From contig ONJB01000018.1 of the NCBI GenBank assembly GCA_900318015.1, positions 1 to 40,415 on the forward strand: a stretch of 40,415 nt of DNA, read 5' to 3'. Positions within the stretch are counted from its first letter, which is position 1; the number at the start of each line of letters is the position of its first letter. Position numbers and translations under genes: made by a program. Of this stretch, positions 39,896-40,415 are shown piece by piece. Source of the stretch: an uncultured Bacteroidales bacterium (GTDB lineage Bacteria; Bacteroidota; Bacteroidia; Bacteroidales; UBA932). The notes under the pieces were generated by a model. It did no database searches. It saw only the letters and a program-made list of their open reading frames with translations, and was not told where the DNA came from.

Positions 39896-40079
39896 CTGGG
39901 ATCTTATATAGGGAGGAGACACAGGTGTCCGGGGGCTTGTCCACCCCCGGACAAGTATAGGGGGAGGGGCCCGACGGATACAAGTTATTTGCGACAGCAA
40001 ATGACGCAGGAGACGTTGGGAGGGGCCGGAGCGAAGCGGAGTCCCCCGGACACCTGTGTCTCCTCCCATAAGATTCCAG
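39896..40079. repeat. 184-bp palindromic element with long inverted arms and internal hairpins
   Basis: A perfect 25-bp inverted repeat (39911-39935 with 40043-40067) is extended after a 3-nt bulge by 12 more pairs (39896-39907 with 40068-40079, one G-T). Each arm contains its own dyad GACAC-AG-GTGTC. Inside lie hairpin CTTGTCC/GGACAAG (39936-39955), hairpin ATTTGC/GCAAAT with loop GACA (39987-40002), a direct repeat of GGGAGGGGCC (39962 and 40018), and a CCG-GAGCGAAG-CGG palindrome (40026-40039). No gene is inside. It could be a MITE-like or REP/BIME-type mobile repeat or a structured RNA. No target duplication is evident. Confidence 0.85.
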
Positions 40080-40091
40080 AGACCTTTAATC

Positions 40092-40126
40092 AAAAGAGGG
40101 ATGACCCGGTGGGCCATCCCTCTTTT
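40092..40126 (-). terminator. Rho-independent terminator of the nifJ gene
   Basis: A perfect 12-bp stem (40092-40103 with 40115-40126), A-rich on the plus-left side so the T-run faces the minus direction. It lies 18 nt after the nifJ stop. Confidence 0.92.
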
Positions 40127-40144
40127 CATGTATTCAGCAGGCAA

Positions 40145-40415
40145 TTACTTGCCGGCGAGGCGCTTGTAGGTGTTCAGGCGGACCTTGGCGAATTCCTCGG
40201 TCTTGGCGAGGAGTTCGTCGGCGCTCTCCGGGAACATCTTGTACAGGGACGCGAAGCGGACCTCTCCCTTCAGGAAGTCCTGGAACTTGCTCCAGTCGGG
40301 CTCCTTGGAGTCGAGAGTGAACGGGTTCTTGTCCGTGCCTTCGAGAGCCGGGTTGTAGCGGTAGAGGTGCCAGTAGCCGCAGTCGACGGCGAGCTTCTCT
40401 TCCTTCTGGCTCAGG
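40145..40415 (-). CDS. nifJ: Pyruvate:ferredoxin (flavodoxin) oxidoreductase, C-terminal fragment
   Basis: The last 89 residues of the large single-chain pyruvate:ferredoxin oxidoreductase, which converts pyruvate and CoA to acetyl-CoA and CO2 and reduces ferredoxin in anaerobes. On the minus strand the frame is open to the window edge. It reads YWHLYRYNPAL, NPFTLDSKEPDWSKFQDFLK, GEVRFASLYKMFPESADELL and ends VRLNTYKRLAGK, which is the family's C-terminal signature region. The start lies beyond base 40415. The ferredoxin gene at 35775 is a plausible partner. Confidence 0.93.
   Translation of the reverse strand, partial: LSQKEEKLAVDCGYWHLYRYNPALEGTDKNPFTLDSKEPDWSKFQDFLKGEVRFASLYKMFPESADELLAKTEEFAKVRLNTYKRLAGK

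Noticed and set aside
39911-40067. CRISPR-like repeats in the GC-rich palindromic region
   Set aside because: There are inverted, not regularly spaced direct, repeats; only one 10-bp direct repeat pair exists and no spacers.

Overview
The window reads as chromosomal DNA of a GC-rich member of the Bacteroidales, perhaps a gut or rumen commensal. The evidence is the gene content (a GH3/GH2 glycan-degrading edge, a rhamnose operon, DUF4831 and DUF1573 proteins, NifJ, an rpsF-rpsR-rplI operon), the repeated Bacteroidetes promoter form TTTG-N18..20-TAnnTTTG, and the near absence of Shine-Dalgarno sequences. Coding density is very high and no stretch over about 300 bases lacks a gene. I see no tRNA, rRNA, CRISPR array, insertion sequence or prophage gene. 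The genus cannot be fixed from sequence reading alone.

Layout. 1-9241 (+): the tail of a GH3 beta-glucosidase, a terminator, a secreted GH2 beta-galactosidase-like enzyme with its own promoter, then the rhamnose catabolic set rhaB-rhaA-rhaT-rhaD. 9283-10662 (+): dihydrolipoyl dehydrogenase. 15003-10669 (-): a tight four-gene unit of TrkA-like K+ regulator, CBM9-like secreted protein, SerB and an OprO/P-like porin. 15072-15854 (+): M48 lipoprotein protease. 21789-15858 (-): POT peptide transporter, zeta-toxin-like P-loop kinase, TldD, TldE and a family 2 glycosyltransferase, all abutting or overlapping. 21874-27738 (+): LpxL-like acyltransferase, DUF4831 protein, PepD and the HrpB helicase. 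27843-28957 (+): ribosomal proteins S6, S18 and L9. 29064-29190 (+): an orphan promoter followed within about 60 nt by a strong terminator, a candidate small RNA. 33472-29194 (-): topoisomerase IV subunit B (broken by a 16-bp tandem duplication), PlsC-like acyltransferase and acyl-CoA ligase. 33579-35675: a two-repeat lipoprotein (+) and a DUF1573 lipoprotein (-), end to end. 35775-35948 (+): a small 2[4Fe-4S] ferredoxin. 38878-36032 (-): M16 protease. 39086-39889 (+): a short LysR regulator. 39896-40079: a large palindromic element. 40415-40145 (-): the C-terminus of pyruvate:ferredoxin oxidoreductase.

How the genes fit together. The left end takes up and degrades sugars: GH3 and GH2 trim glycans, and the rha genes import, isomerise, phosphorylate and split rhamnose. 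The ferredoxin and NifJ at the right end fit an anaerobe that oxidises pyruvate with ferredoxin. POT, PepD, M48, M16 and TldD/E make a notable concentration of peptide uptake and proteolysis. LpxL, PlsC and the acyl-CoA ligase serve lipid A and phospholipid metabolism.

The most interesting non-routine signals are: (1) the exact 16-bp tandem duplication that frameshifts parE; (2) the promoter-terminator small RNA candidate at 29064-29190; (3) the 184-bp structured palindrome at 39896-40079; (4) a perfect Shine-Dalgarno in front of rpsR, in a lineage whose ribosomes normally hide the anti-SD; (5) a HrpB whose conserved N-terminus lies upstream of every ordinary start codon.
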